64,000 bases of DNA from Desulforamulus hydrothermalis Lam5 = DSM 18033 (GCF_000315365.1 NZ_CAOS01000013.1:124001-188000); one strand, 5' to 3'; shown: positions 7,797 through 17,476, counted from the first letter of the stretch. Notes: generated by a model from the sequence alone, not told the origin. Program-made: numbers and translations.

Positions 7797-10700
7797 ATGA
7801 GAAAAATAAGCAGGCGCGATTTTTTAAAAAATCTTGGGCTGGGGACGGCCGGGCTGAGCTTGGTGGCAAGCCCTGCCCTGGCTTCTGAGTCCCATGATAA
7901 AATCACGGGCGAGAAATTACCGGCCAAAATCAGAAAAGTTAAAGAAACCTATACAGTTTGCGCTTTTTGCGGCTGCGGCTGCGGTATTATCCTTTATACC
8001 AACAACGATAATAAAATTGTATACTGCGAAGGGGACCCGGATCACCCCATTAATGAAGGCACCATCTGCTCCAAGGGCAATGCCATTATTGATGCATATA
8101 ATACTGTTGAAAAGAAAGGCAACCGTGTCATCAACAAGCTGCGGGTGACCAAGCCGCTGTACCGGGCGCCCGGCAGCACCAAATGGGAAGAAAAAAGCTG
8201 GGACTGGGTTCTGGCAGAGGTTGCCAAGCGTGTTAAGGCTACCCGGGATGCCACATTTGAAGAAAAAGATGATAAAGGTGTAACAGTTAACCGGACCACC
8301 GCCATGGCTGCCTTGGGCAGCGCTTCATTGGACAACGAAGAAAACTACCTGCTGCATAAAATGTTCAGAGCGTGGGGGTTGTTAAATATAGACCACCACG
8401 CCCGTCTCTGACACTCCTCCACAGTAGCCGGTCTGGCTGCTTCTTTCGGACGGGGTGTAATGACCAACCATTTTATCGACTTTATCAATACTGACGTATT
8501 TTTAATGATTGGTTCCAACTCAGCGGAAAACCACCCGCAGTCCATGCGCTGGATTATGAAAGCCAGGGACAAGGGTGCCAAGTTAATTGTGGTGGATCCG
8601 CGCTTAACCAAATCTGCCGGCCTGGCTGACCTGTTTGTACGTCTGCGGCCCGGCACTGATATAGCGTTTATTAACGGAATGATTAATCATATAATTCAAA
8701 ATAATTTGTATTTTAAGGAATATGTTTTGCATTACACCAATGCCAGCTTCTTGATTAACCCGGAATATAAATTTGAAGACGGCGTTTTTTCCGGCTTAAC
8801 CGAAAAAGACGGCAAGAAAGTCTACGATACCAAAACCTGGCAGTACCAGACGGAGGGCGATCCGGCCAAGGACGGCCTGCGGGAAGAAGCGATTTTGAAG
8901 GATCCCACCCTGCAGGATCCTAACTGTGTATTTCAAATTCTCAAGCGTCATGTCAGCCGGTACGACCTAAAGACGGTTTCGGCCATCACCGGTACGCCGG
9001 AGGAAAATTTGCGGCAGGCTTATGATTTATTTGCCTCCACCGGCAAGCCGGACAGGGCGGGTAACGTAATTTACGCCATGGGCATTACCCAGCATACCCA
9101 TGGGTCCCAAAACTGCCGTGCTTTAGCCGTTTTGCAGTTGTTGCTGGGCAATATAGGCATTGCCGGCGGCGGTGTCAACGCCCAGCGGGGTGAATCCAAC
9201 GTTCAGGGTTCCACCGATATGGCCATGCTGCATCACCTGCTGCCCGGTTACAACCCGATGATTTATGCCAGCCGGCACAGCAAATTACAGGACTACCTGG
9301 ATAAGGACGTGCCGAAAACCGGCTACTGGTCCAACCGGGGCAAATTCTTAATCAGTATGTTAAAGGCCTGGTATGGCGATAAAGCCACGCCGGAAAATGA
9401 CTTTTGCTTTGACTGGCTGCCCAAACATGACGGCAAAAACCGCAGCCATATGGGTATTTTTGAACAAATGGATCAGGGCAAAATTAAGGGCTTGTTTGCC
9501 TGGGGCCAAAACCCCGCAGTAGGCGGCCCGTCTGCCGAACAATCCCGCAAAGCCATGGAGAAACTGGAGTGGCTGGTGGCGGTAGACTTATTCGAAACCG
9601 AAACAGCCGCTTTCTGGCACCGGCCGGGAGCCGATCCGACCAAAATCAAGACAGAGGTCTTCCTGCTGCCGGCTGCCATGTCATACGAAAAAGAAGGTAC
9701 GGTTACCAACAGCGGCCGCTGGTTGCAGTTCCGCTACAAAGCGGTGGATCCGCCGGGTGAAGCGAAAAGCGACCTATGGATTGCCGACCGGCTGTTTAAG
9801 GCTGTCAAAAAAGCATACCAGAGCGGCGGCAAGTTTCCTGAGCCCATGTTAAACATGGTTTGGAATTACGACCGGCCCGGCGAAGATGAACCCAATATTG
9901 AACAGGTGGCTGTCGAGATTAACGGCTACGATGTTAAAACCAAACAAGTGTTGCCTGGCTTTGCCAAGCTGCAAGATGACGGTTCCACCGCCTGCGGTTG
10001 CTGGATTCACAGCGGCTACTGGGCCTTGGACAAAGAAGCCGGTACGGTGGCTGCCAAGCGAAAATTGCTTAAAGATAAGTCCGGCTTGGGGCTGTACCCG
10101 CAGTTTTCCTTTGCCTGGCCTGCCAACCGCCGCATTGTTTATAACCGTTGTTCTGCCGACCCGGCCGGCAACCCCTGGAATGCCAAAAAGGCCTTGGTTA
10201 AATGGGATGCCTTGGCCGGCAAGTGGGTTACTGCCGATGTACCGGACTTTAAGGCGGCCGATCCGCCCAAGGATCCCGACGGCCAGCCGACGCCTGTACC
10301 ACCGGAGAAAACTGTACCTTTCCTGATGCAAGAGGAAGGCCGTGGCCGCCTGTTTGCGGTGAAGGGTGTGGTGGACGGCCCGTTGCCTGAACACTACGAA
10401 CCTATTGAGAGTCCGGTGCTAAACCTCCTGTCCAAGCAGCAAAATATGCCTTTGGCCACCCGGTTTAAGGGTGATTTCAGCAAACTGGCCGAAACCGCCA
10501 GTGAACAATACCCCTATGTGGCCACTACCCACAGGGTTATTGAACATTACCAGAGTGGTGCTGTCACCCGTAACTGCCCGACCTTAGCAGAAATTTCAGC
10601 TCACATGTTTGCCAATATTTCACCGACCCTGGCGCAAAAGATTGGCGTAAAAACCGGCGATGATGTGGTGATTGAAACCGCCCGGGGTCAAATCACCTGC

Positions 10701-10907
10701 AAAGTTGCTGTTTCCGGTGTCTGCTTGCCCCTTAAGGTCAACGGAAAAGAAGTTGAGATCGTTGGCATGCCCTGGTGTTTTGGTTATCAAGGCATTGCCA
10801 GGGGAGCTTCTGCCAATAGCCTGACGCCCTGTGTCGGTGACCCGAACACCAGTATACCGGAATACAAAGCTTTCTTGTGCAACATCAAGAAAGCCGGCAA
10901 ACAATAA
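7797..10907 (+). CDS. fdhA: Formate dehydrogenase catalytic subunit, selenocysteine-containing, Tat-exported
   Basis: A 1036-residue molybdopterin oxidoreductase read through an in-frame TGA at 8409-8411 as selenocysteine (residue 205, context HHARL-U-HSSTVAG). The same frame continues without interruption to 10907. The N-terminus has a twin-arginine signal (SRRDFLKNLG) ending near ALASES. A [4Fe-4S] site follows (CAFCGCGCG plus CSKG), then the bis-MGD domains and the C-terminal dinucleotide-binding domain (about residues 895-1030). It oxidises formate outside the membrane and passes electrons to FdhB. Annotation without Sec would split it into two false ORFs. Confidence 0.96.
8409..8441 (+). 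promoter_or_regulatory. Bacterial SECIS element with UGA Sec codon
   Basis: Just after the TGA, AGTAGCC (8423-8429) and GGCTGCT (8435-8441) form a 7-bp stem with one G-U pair, closing the loop GGTCT (8430-8434). This is the apical GGUCU loop recognised by SelB in E. coli fdhF. The distance from the UGA to the loop (about 20 nt) is as expected. Confidence 0.9.
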
Positions 10908-10935
10908 AAGAGCAGTGCTAATGGGGGTGTAAAAA

Positions 10936-11748
10936 GTGCCAAAAGGCGTTCTCGTTGATATAACCAGATGTATGGGCTGCAAGGCGTGCCAAGTGGCCTG
11001 CAAGCAGTGGAACGACCTGCCGTCAGGTGTTCCTGAATTTAAAGAAGGGCTTACCAGCCCGCCGGAAATGAACGGCTATACCTACACTACGGTACGCATC
11101 GAAGTGGTGGAAAAAGCAAATGATTACACCATGAGGTCTGCCAAGCGGCAGTGCATGCACTGCGAGCACCCGGCCTGCGCTTCGGCCTGCTTTGCTAAAG
11201 CACTGCAAAAAGACCCCAAGACAGGTGCGGTGGTCTACCATTCCCACCTCTGTGTGGGGTGCCGTTACTGCATGCTGGCTTGCCCCTTTGATATACCGAA
11301 ATACCAGTGGGATAAACAATTCCCCCTGGTTGCCAAATGCCAGTTTTGTTTTGATCCCAAGGGCAAATATGATCGTCTGGGGTATGGTTTGCAGCCGGCC
11401 TGCGTGGATACCTGCCCCACCGGCGCTTTGAAGTTCGGCGAGCGGGATGAACTGCTCAAAGAAGCCTGGCAGCGGATCAACAGCAACCCCAAATATATCA
11501 AACATGTCATGGGCGAAAAAGAAGCCGGCGGTACCTCGTGGCTGTATATCTCCGACGTACCCTTTGAAACCTTTGGCTTCCGTCGCAACCTGGGTACCAG
11601 GCCGTTGCCGGAGTACTCCCATAATTTCCTGAAATGGACACCTTTCATTGCCGTAGGCTGGGGTACTCTGCTGACTGTCTTGTACCACTATACCAAGCGC
11701 CGTCAACAGGTGGCTTCGGAAAGCGGCAAACAAGATGTTCATATGTAA
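10936..11748 (+). CDS. fdhB: Formate dehydrogenase iron-sulfur subunit
   Basis: A 270-residue electron-transfer subunit of the FdnH/HybA type with four ferredoxin-like cysteine clusters: CMGCKACQVAC, CMHCEHPACASAC, CVGCRYCMLACP and CQFC...CVDTCP. A C-terminal hydrophobic helix (about residues 230-250) would anchor it to the membrane. It connects FdhA to the membrane subunit encoded next. GTG start at 10936; 28 nt after fdhA. Confidence 0.93.
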   Translation: MPKGVLVDITRCMGCKACQVACKQWNDLPSGVPEFKEGLTSPPEMNGYTYTTVRIEVVEKANDYTMRSAKRQCMHCEHPACASACFAKALQKDPKTGAVVYHSHLCVGCRYCMLACPFDIPKYQWDKQFPLVAKCQFCFDPKGKYDRLGYGLQPACVDTCPTGALKFGERDELLKEAWQRINSNPKYIKHVMGEKEAGGTSWLYISDVPFETFGFRRNLGTRPLPEYSHNFLKWTPFIAVGWGTLLTVLYHYTKRRQQVASESGKQDVHM

Positions 11749-11793
11749 ACACTTGTTAAGAAAGTGTAATCAAAGGTGATTGGGGGGACAATT

Positions 11794-12960
11794 ATGTCGG
11801 AAAATAAAGGATTATTGAAGGAAATTGCCGAATATAAGTGGAGGTTCACCATGACCCCCACCCGCAAGATATTGCTCCTGCTGGCCGGCTTGGGTGTAGT
11901 GGTAATGGTTTACCGCCTGATTTTCGGCTTGGGAGCTGCTACCAACCTGAACGACCGTTGGCCCTGGGGCCTTTGGATTGGCTTTGACGTGCTGACCGGT
12001 GTGGCTCTGGCGGGGGGCGGTTACGGTACAGCCATTATTGTACATGTGCTGCACAGAAATAAATACCATGCAATTGCCCGCAGTGCTATGTTAACCTCTT
12101 TGCTGGGTTACCTGCTGGTAATGGCCGGGTTATTCATGGATATCGGCCAGTGGTTTAATTTCTGGCGTCCTTTTGTATCATGGGGTCATACCTCGGTATT
12201 GTTTGAAGTGTTCTGGTGCGTATCCTGCTATACCACCGTCCAACTGTTGGAATTTGGCGAAATCCTTACCGAAAAGGTGGGCACCAAGTACCACAACATG
12301 TTTAAAAAGGCTTTACCGGCCTTGCTGATTCTGGGAATCATTTTTCCCACCCTGCACCAGTCCTCGCTGGGCGGGTTATATCTGATCATGGTGGATAAAT
12401 TGTACCCGCTGTGGTGGTCACCCTATATCGGCTTGTTGTTTTTGATTTCTTCCTTCTTTGTGGGGCCTGCCATGACTTGCCTGGAAACCACTTTAGCCGG
12501 CCGGGCCTTTAACCACGAAGTGCCGATACCTGTACTGCGTGGCTTGGTTCGTATTTCCGCTTCCTTTATGGTGCTTTACCTGGCCATCAAGCTATACGAC
12601 CTGGCTGCCCGGGGTGTATTTGGTTTGATATTTAAGGGTAACCTGGAAGGCAATATGTTCCTGTTGGAAATTGTTTTGGGTGTGATTATTCCCATTATTA
12701 TTGCCTTCAGCAACACGGTCAATACCCGCCAGGGTCTGGTTGCCTTTGGCTTGCTGGTAAGCGGCGGCGTAATTTTAAACCGGATGAACGTGGTCTTTAC
12801 CGGTATGTCTGCGGCTCTGGGCGGCTGGTATTTCCCTTCAATTATGGAGTGGGCTGTAAGCATCGGTCTGGTGTCCATCGGCTGCCTGGCTTACTGCTTT
12901 ATTGCAGAAAACTTTAATATTCTGGAACATGAGGCAAACCACCACAGGGCAACTGCCTAA
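11794..12960 (+). CDS. NrfD/HybB-type membrane subunit of formate dehydrogenase
   Basis: A 388-residue polytopic membrane protein of the NrfD/PsrC/HybB family with about ten hydrophobic segments, for example WPWGLWIGFDVLTGVALAGG and the segment around LLGYLLVMAGLFMDIG. These subunits take electrons from the ferredoxin-like partner and reduce menaquinone. The ATG at 11794 is preferred over the GTG at 11776 because TGGGGGGA (11781-11788) is correctly spaced. It replaces the cytochrome b subunit of E. coli FdnI. Confidence 0.88.
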   Translation: MSENKGLLKEIAEYKWRFTMTPTRKILLLLAGLGVVVMVYRLIFGLGAATNLNDRWPWGLWIGFDVLTGVALAGGGYGTAIIVHVLHRNKYHAIARSAMLTSLLGYLLVMAGLFMDIGQWFNFWRPFVSWGHTSVLFEVFWCVSCYTTVQLLEFGEILTEKVGTKYHNMFKKALPALLILGIIFPTLHQSSLGGLYLIMVDKLYPLWWSPYIGLLFLISSFFVGPAMTCLETTLAGRAFNHEVPIPVLRGLVRISASFMVLYLAIKLYDLAARGVFGLIFKGNLEGNMFLLEIVLGVIIPIIIAFSNTVNTRQGLVAFGLLVSGGVILNRMNVVFTGMSAALGGWYFPSIMEWAVSIGLVSIGCLAYCFIAENFNILEHEANHHRATA

Positions 12961-12984
12961 ACCGCTCTTAAAGGAGATGCTTTA

Positions 12985-13797
12985 ATGGTAATCAAGGACA
13001 ATACCGAAAATCTGGCTAACTTTTATCTGGAAATTTTGGAACAGGAAGATGTTACCGAGGCATTAGAGTGGAAGGTGGTTTTGGAGCCTCAACAGATCAA
13101 GCAATGGGAAGCAGGTAATGCCGCTATAGCGGTGGCTCCACCGGTCTTTGACTGGGAGAAATTATTTAACCGTTTTATGGTTGTGGCCCGGTCCTGCCGG
13201 AAATGGCAGGCGGGCCCGCAGCCTGTTTCTGATCAATGCTTGCATAATTTAGAGAGTATGGCTGCAACGGCCAAGAGAGATTTTGCTGCCTCCCTGGTCA
13301 GGCCGGACGGTCAAAAGGCAAACTGGGCCCGGGAACTGGGCATGCCCTTGGATTTGTTAAATTTTCTTGCCCTGGTTGCCTGCCGACCCTTTTTAAAGTC
13401 TTATGGACAAGCGGTGCTGGCCCGGTTGCCGCTGCAAGACTGGCTGCACAGTCATTGCCCCGTTTGCGGCGATCTGCCTGCCATGGCCAAACTGGTGGGT
13501 CAGCAGGGACAACGCAAGCTCTACTGTGGCCGCTGCGAAACTGAATGGCGCTATAAGAGGATTGGGTGCCCCTATTGCAAGGAAGACAACGTTTCCCAGG
13601 CCTCGTTTATTACCCTGGAGGACGGTCAACAATACCGTATATACCTGTGTGAACGCTGTCAAACTTACCTAAAAACCGTAGATGAACGGGTGAGCGGGGA
13701 AGTGGATCTGTTTTGTGAGGATTTGGCCACTGTTGCATTAGATCGTATAGCCCGGGCGGAGGGATACCGGCGGGGCGACAGCAGACATCAGGTATAA
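12985..13797 (+). CDS. fdhE: Formate dehydrogenase accessory protein FdhE
   Basis: A 270-residue protein with the rubredoxin-like CxxC pairs of FdhE: CPVCGDLP, CGRCETEW, CPYCKEDN and CERCQTYL. FdhE is needed for maturation and export of respiratory formate dehydrogenases. 24 nt downstream of the membrane subunit and before tatC, consistent with a maturation role in this cluster. Confidence 0.92.
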   Translation: MVIKDNTENLANFYLEILEQEDVTEALEWKVVLEPQQIKQWEAGNAAIAVAPPVFDWEKLFNRFMVVARSCRKWQAGPQPVSDQCLHNLESMAATAKRDFAASLVRPDGQKANWARELGMPLDLLNFLALVACRPFLKSYGQAVLARLPLQDWLHSHCPVCGDLPAMAKLVGQQGQRKLYCGRCETEWRYKRIGCPYCKEDNVSQASFITLEDGQQYRIYLCERCQTYLKTVDERVSGEVDLFCEDLATVALDRIARAEGYRRGDSRHQV

Positions 13798-13833
13798 CAG
13801 GGGTTACTTGCAGAACAGAAGGGGGTATCTGTA

Positions 13834-14637
13834 TTGTTGGAAGATCAAGACCAGACGATGATGGAGCACCTGGAGGAACTCCGCCGGGTGCTAATCATCT
13901 CTTTAGCGGCAACCTTTATAATGGCATGTGTGTGTTGGTTTTTCAGCGACCGCATCCTGGAAATTATTCTTCAGCCGGTGCTGGCTACCGGCAATAAAAT
14001 GCATTACATAGGTATTATGGAAGCCCTGATGACCAAAATCAAACTGTCTTTTTTTATGGGTTTCCTGCTTGCCCTGCCGATCATCTTATGGCAGTTTTGG
14101 GCTTTTATCATGCCTGCCCTGCGTAAAATGGAAAGGGTATATTTCACCATATTTGTGGTGGTTTCTTATTTGTTTTTTATCGGTGGGATATTATTTGCTT
14201 TTTATTCAGTATTTAACATAGGGGTTAAGTTCCTGCTGCACTTTGGCGGCGAGGAGCTGTTGCCCATGCTGACCATAGGCAATTACATATCTTTTGCCAT
14301 GATGTTTATTTTGCCCTTTGGGGTGATTTTTGAACTGCCGCTGGCGGTATTTCTCTTAGCCCAGCTGGATATTATCAATTACCGGTGGATGGTGAAAAAA
14401 CGTAAAATGGCCATCCTTATTTCAGTAGTGGCAGGCGCCGTACTGGTTCCCTCACCGGATATTATTACTCCTTTAATGATGGCCACTCCCATGTATCTGC
14501 TGTTTGAACTGAGCGCTTCCATTGTAAAGCTGGTGGAATGGCTGAAAAGGCGCAAGTCTAAAAAGCAAGCTGCTGAGGAAGCACAGGAAGAATCAACGGA
14601 AGATAACGTTACCAGGCAAGCGGAGGGTAACGATTAA
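13834..14637 (+). CDS. tatC: Sec-independent translocase component TatC
   Basis: A 267-residue protein with six membrane helices and the cytoplasmic N-terminal motif HLEELRRVL. The conserved FWAFIMPAL and FGVIFELPLAVF segments are present. TTG start at 13834 (a second TTG follows). The C-terminal tail is Lys/Glu-rich. With tatA at the other end of the fdh operon it supplies a complete minimal TatAC system. Confidence 0.94.
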   Translation: MLEDQDQTMMEHLEELRRVLIISLAATFIMACVCWFFSDRILEIILQPVLATGNKMHYIGIMEALMTKIKLSFFMGFLLALPIILWQFWAFIMPALRKMERVYFTIFVVVSYLFFIGGILFAFYSVFNIGVKFLLHFGGEELLPMLTIGNYISFAMMFILPFGVIFELPLAVFLLAQLDIINYRWMVKKRKMAILISVVAGAVLVPSPDIITPLMMATPMYLLFELSASIVKLVEWLKRRKSKKQAAEEAQEESTEDNVTRQAEGND

Positions 14638-14660
14638 TTTAATATCCATATTTATTACAC

Positions 14661-14683
14661 AAAGGCCGGGACTACCGGCCTTT
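14661..14683 (+). terminator. Terminator hairpin, left duplicate flanking copy D
   Basis: AAAGGCCGG and CCGGCCTTT form the stem. The 23-nt sequence is repeated identically at 14808-14830 on the other side of the element. It is the terminator of the fdh-tat operon. Confidence 0.8.
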
Positions 14684-14807
14684 CAGACTGTAGACCAAGG
14701 AGACCAAGGTTGTAAAACAAAATGAGGTGGTTTTATGATCCCCTGTCGGTGCGTAGACCGGAGCCAAAGGGGATCATAAACCACCGATAATGTTTGGCGA
14801 CACTCTG
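14684..14807 (+). mobile_element. Copy D of the dispersed element, internally deleted
   Basis: A 124-bp copy with both outer ends (CAGACTGTAGACC and GGCGACACTCTG) and inner inverted repeats (GGTGGTTTTATGATCCCCT / AGGGGATCATAAACCACC) but no central hairpins. The junction is CTGTCGG, a heptamer present on both sides of the missing region in full copies, so a deletion between short direct repeats is likely. It is flanked by perfect 23-nt direct repeats. Confidence 0.85.
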
Positions 14808-14830
14808 AAAGGCCGGGACTACCGGCCTTT
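14808..14830 (+). terminator. Terminator hairpin, right duplicate flanking copy D
   Basis: Identical 23-nt duplicate of 14661-14683, formed as the target duplication around copy D. Confidence 0.75.
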
Positions 14831-15084
14831 CAGGTTTTGAGCAGCTGCAACAACAGCCGGCCTTTTGTGTCAATAAATTATACATGAAAAAAGCATGATA
14901 TTTTAAACTATGTCAAAAATCTAGACACATAATTTTGCAGGTATTTTTAAAAAAGTGTCGTAAATTAAAAGTACAAAAAATTGTTCAATTAGTGACACAT
15001 GTGTTTAGAAAGGGGGCTTGACACTTTAAACATAAATTTACCCGCGGTATTGATAAATTACTAATTAATGAGGGGGTATGACAG
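14831..15084 (+). other. Upstream region of the NSS transporter gene
   Basis: AT-rich, no gene. It contains the inverted repeats TGTC(N9)GACA (about 14911-14927) and the palindrome ACACATGTGT (about 14995-15004), followed by TTGACA (15018-15023) without a clear -10 at 17 nt. These may be operator sites for the transporter, but I cannot name the regulator. Confidence 0.4.
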
Positions 15085-16594
15085 TTGGGACAACGTGAAC
15101 AATGGGGCACCAGGTTTGGTTTTATTATGGCAGCCGTAGGGTCAGCCGTAGGGCTGGGCAATATTTGGCGGTTCCCTTACATGGCGGCTGATAACGGCGG
15201 CGGTATCTTTTTTCTCTGTTATCTTTTTGCTTTATTAACCGCAGGGATTCCTATAATGATTTTGGAGTTTGGTATCGGTCATAAGTTTCGGGGCGGGGCT
15301 CCGCTTACTTTGGCCCGTATGAACCGCAAGTGGGAATGGTTAGGTTGGTGGCAGATACTGGTATGTTTCTTTATTGCGGTGTATTACGTGGTGGTTATTG
15401 CCTGGGCCTTGTCTTATGTCGGTTTTTCCTTTACGCAGGCGTGGGGCGATGCGCCTAAAGACTTTTTCTTTGGCCAATACCTGAAACTTACCGGCGGTCC
15501 CTTCGAACTGGGCGGTCTTAATACCCAGATTTTAGTTCCGTTATTATTAGTTTGGTCCGTTGCGTTTATTTCCATTTACGCCGGTGTTAAGGCCGGTATC
15601 GAAAGGGTAGCCAAAATTTTAATTCCTGTCTTGTTTTTTATGGTTGTATTTATCACCGTCCGCGGCATAACCTTGCCCGGTGCTGCCGCAGGTTTAAACT
15701 TCTTGTTTGAGCCTGACTTTAGCCGGTTGTTGGATTACAACGTGTGGACAGCTGCTTACGGCCAGATTTTCTTTGATTTGAGTATCTTGCTTTGCTATTA
15801 TGATTACTTATGCCAGCTATTTGCCCAAGGATTCTGACGTAGTGAATAACGCCTTTACCACCTGCCTGACCAACTGCAGCTTTAGCCTGCTGGCCGGTAT
15901 GGCAGTGTTCAGCATTCTGGGGCATATGGCCTTCACCCAAGGCGTACCTGTAAAAGAAGTTGCCGGTGCCGGTGTTGGTCTGGCCTTCATTACCTTCCCG
16001 GCGGCCATCGGTACCCTTGGCAGTGCGGCACCCTTCTTTGGTGTGTTATTTTTCCTGGCGCTTACATTTGCCGGAATCACTTCATTAATTTCCATTAATG
16101 AGGCAGCAATTGCCGCCTTGATGGATAAATTTAACCTGGCCCGGAAACCGGCAACCATTTTTTACACCGGAACGGCAGCCGCCTGCAGTCTTTTGTTTGC
16201 CACCGGCGGCGGCTTATATATCCTGGACATTGTTGACCACTTTACCAATAACTTTGGCATTGTATTTGGCGGTTTGCTGGAGGTTCTGTTGATTGGCTGG
16301 TTATTTAACCTGCAATCCATTAAAGACCACATTAATCCCATCTCCGACTTTAAGGTTGGCAACTGGTGGTTGTTTTCCATAAAAGTTGTTACACCGCTGG
16401 TAGCCGGCTATACCGGCATCATGACCTTAATCAGCGATTTGAAAAAGCCCTATGAGGGTTACCCGCCCGAGGCTTTGTTCTGGATGGGTTGGTTTGTTTT
16501 AATTGTTATTACGGTGGGCGGCATGCTCATGGCCAAACTGAAGTGGCAAGGTGAGCAGTCACTGGTTAAAGGGGGCGTGACATATGACAGGTAG
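15085..16594 (+). pseudogene. Sodium:neurotransmitter (NSS/SNF) family transporter, frameshifted
   Basis: The first part (15085-about 15787) encodes helices 1-5 of an NSS symporter (AVGSAVGLGNIWRFPYMAA is the classic TM1 sodium/substrate site). The second frame (from about 15788) continues with MITYASYLPKDSDVVNNAF and the remaining helices to 16594. One extra base in the stretch at 15784-15793 disrupts the family pattern (S-x-GFGxMITYASY), inside TM6. Removing one base gives a continuous protein of about 502 residues. TTG start, AGGGGG 8 nt upstream. This could be a true pseudogene, a phase-variable site or a sequencing error. The overlapping small-subunit gene is intact. Confidence 0.85.
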
Positions 16595-16682
16595 CGCGGT
16601 CTTTATGATGGTTTTGGCAATGGTTCTACTGTGGGGCGGCGCCGGCTATTGCCTGGCCAACGCTTTAAAAAAGAAATTCTGA
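16584..16682 (+). CDS. MetS-like small subunit of the NSS transporter
   Basis: A 32-residue protein with one membrane helix (VFMMVLAMVLLWGGAGYCLA) and a basic C-terminus (NALKKKF). It begins 11 nt inside the 3' end of the NSS transporter, with GGGGGCGTGA as ribosome binding site. MetS-type small subunits sit in exactly this position next to NSS transporters (MetPS of Corynebacterium), so this is a probable partner and not a random ORF. Confidence 0.8.
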   Translation: MTGSAVFMMVLAMVLLWGGAGYCLANALKKKF

Positions 16683-16691
16683 TGGTTTTAA

Positions 16692-16726
16692 GAGGTCCTG
16701 CTTAAATACAGGGCCTCAGTTTTTTT
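16692..16726 (+). terminator. Intrinsic terminator after the NSS transporter unit
   Basis: GAGGTCCTG (16692-16700) pairs with CAGGGCCTC (16709-16717; one G-U), followed by a run of seven T. Confidence 0.88.
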
Positions 16727-16744
16727 GACAAGCTTTAAAAAAAT

Positions 16745-16895
16745 GCGGGTACTTTATGATTCCAAGTCGGTTGCATGTAACCTTTCGCACCTCAAGTGCT
16801 GCTGGCGGCGTTTGGGTAAGGCCGGCAGGGATCAAAAAAACAGCTCAACTGGCTGCCCAATCTTTTTCTACAGTCTGTTTGTCTTCATCAAGACA
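16745..16895 (-). repeat. Copy E of the dispersed element (degenerate)
   Basis: Weak but ordered similarity to the element in minus orientation: TTTATGAT near 16755, CACCTCAAGTGCTG near 16789, GGCAGGGATCA near 16826 and CTACAGTCTG at about 16869. The central hairpins are lost. It again lies directly behind a terminator (16692-16726). Confidence 0.5.
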
Positions 16896-16990
16896 ACTTG
16901 CTGGACTTAATAAAGTGTTTATTCACGGTGGAACTTTGTTTGTCAAAATAGTACAATAAGAAATGAATTTGATTGTAGGAGGATGGCTTG

Positions 16991-17476
16991 ATGAATTGCC
17001 AGTGTGATGACAAACAAAGAAAACTTGCCCACCTGCTGCAAAAGTATCAGGGCCGGCCGGGGGCACTGATTCCTGTGCTGCAGCAGGCTCAGGCCATCTA
17101 CGGTTTTCTTGCCCCGGATCTTTTACAAGAGATTTCTGCAGGCTTGCAAATACCGTTGTCCAGAGTTTATGGGGTGGCTACTTTTTATTCCCAGTTTCAT
17201 TTAAAACCAAGGGGGCGCAACATAATAAAAGTTTGCCAGGGCACAGCCTGCCACGTTCGGGGTGGTGGCAGAGTGCTGGAGGCGATAAAAGGATACCTGG
17301 GGGTAGAAGCCGGCGAAACCACCCAGGATTTAGGGTTTACCCTGGAAACCGTAGCTTGCTTAGGAGCCTGCGGCTTGGCGCCGGTGATGACGGTGAATAA
17401 AGCTACTGAGGGGCTGCTGACGCCGGATAAGGCGGTTAAAAAGATTGTTGAGTGCAAATCGGGGGGCTGCCTATGA
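16991..17476 (+). CDS. NuoE-like [2Fe-2S] subunit of NAD-linked formate dehydrogenase
   Basis: A 161-residue thioredoxin-like [2Fe-2S] protein of the NuoE/HndA/HymA family. The four ligands are in CQGTACHV and CLGACGLAP. ATG 16991 fits AGGAGG (16978-16983) better than the adjacent TTG 16988. Its stop overlaps the start of the next gene (ATGA), so the two are translationally coupled. In electron-bifurcating or NAD-dependent FDH and hydrogenase complexes this subunit sits beside the NuoF-like diaphorase. Confidence 0.92.
   Translation: MNCQCDDKQRKLAHLLQKYQGRPGALIPVLQQAQAIYGFLAPDLLQEISAGLQIPLSRVYGVATFYSQFHLKPRGRNIIKVCQGTACHVRGGGRVLEAIKGYLGVEAGETTQDLGFTLETVACLGACGLAPVMTVNKATEGLLTPDKAVKKIVECKSGGCL

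Noticed and set aside
8460-10907. Separate CDS starting at ATG 8460
   Set aside because: It is the continuation of fdhA after the Sec codon; the residues between the TGA and 8460 are conserved FDH sequence.
15800-16594. Independent transporter gene starting at ATG 15800
   Set aside because: This start is in the middle of TM6 of an NSS transporter and has no ribosome binding site; it is the second part of a frameshifted gene.
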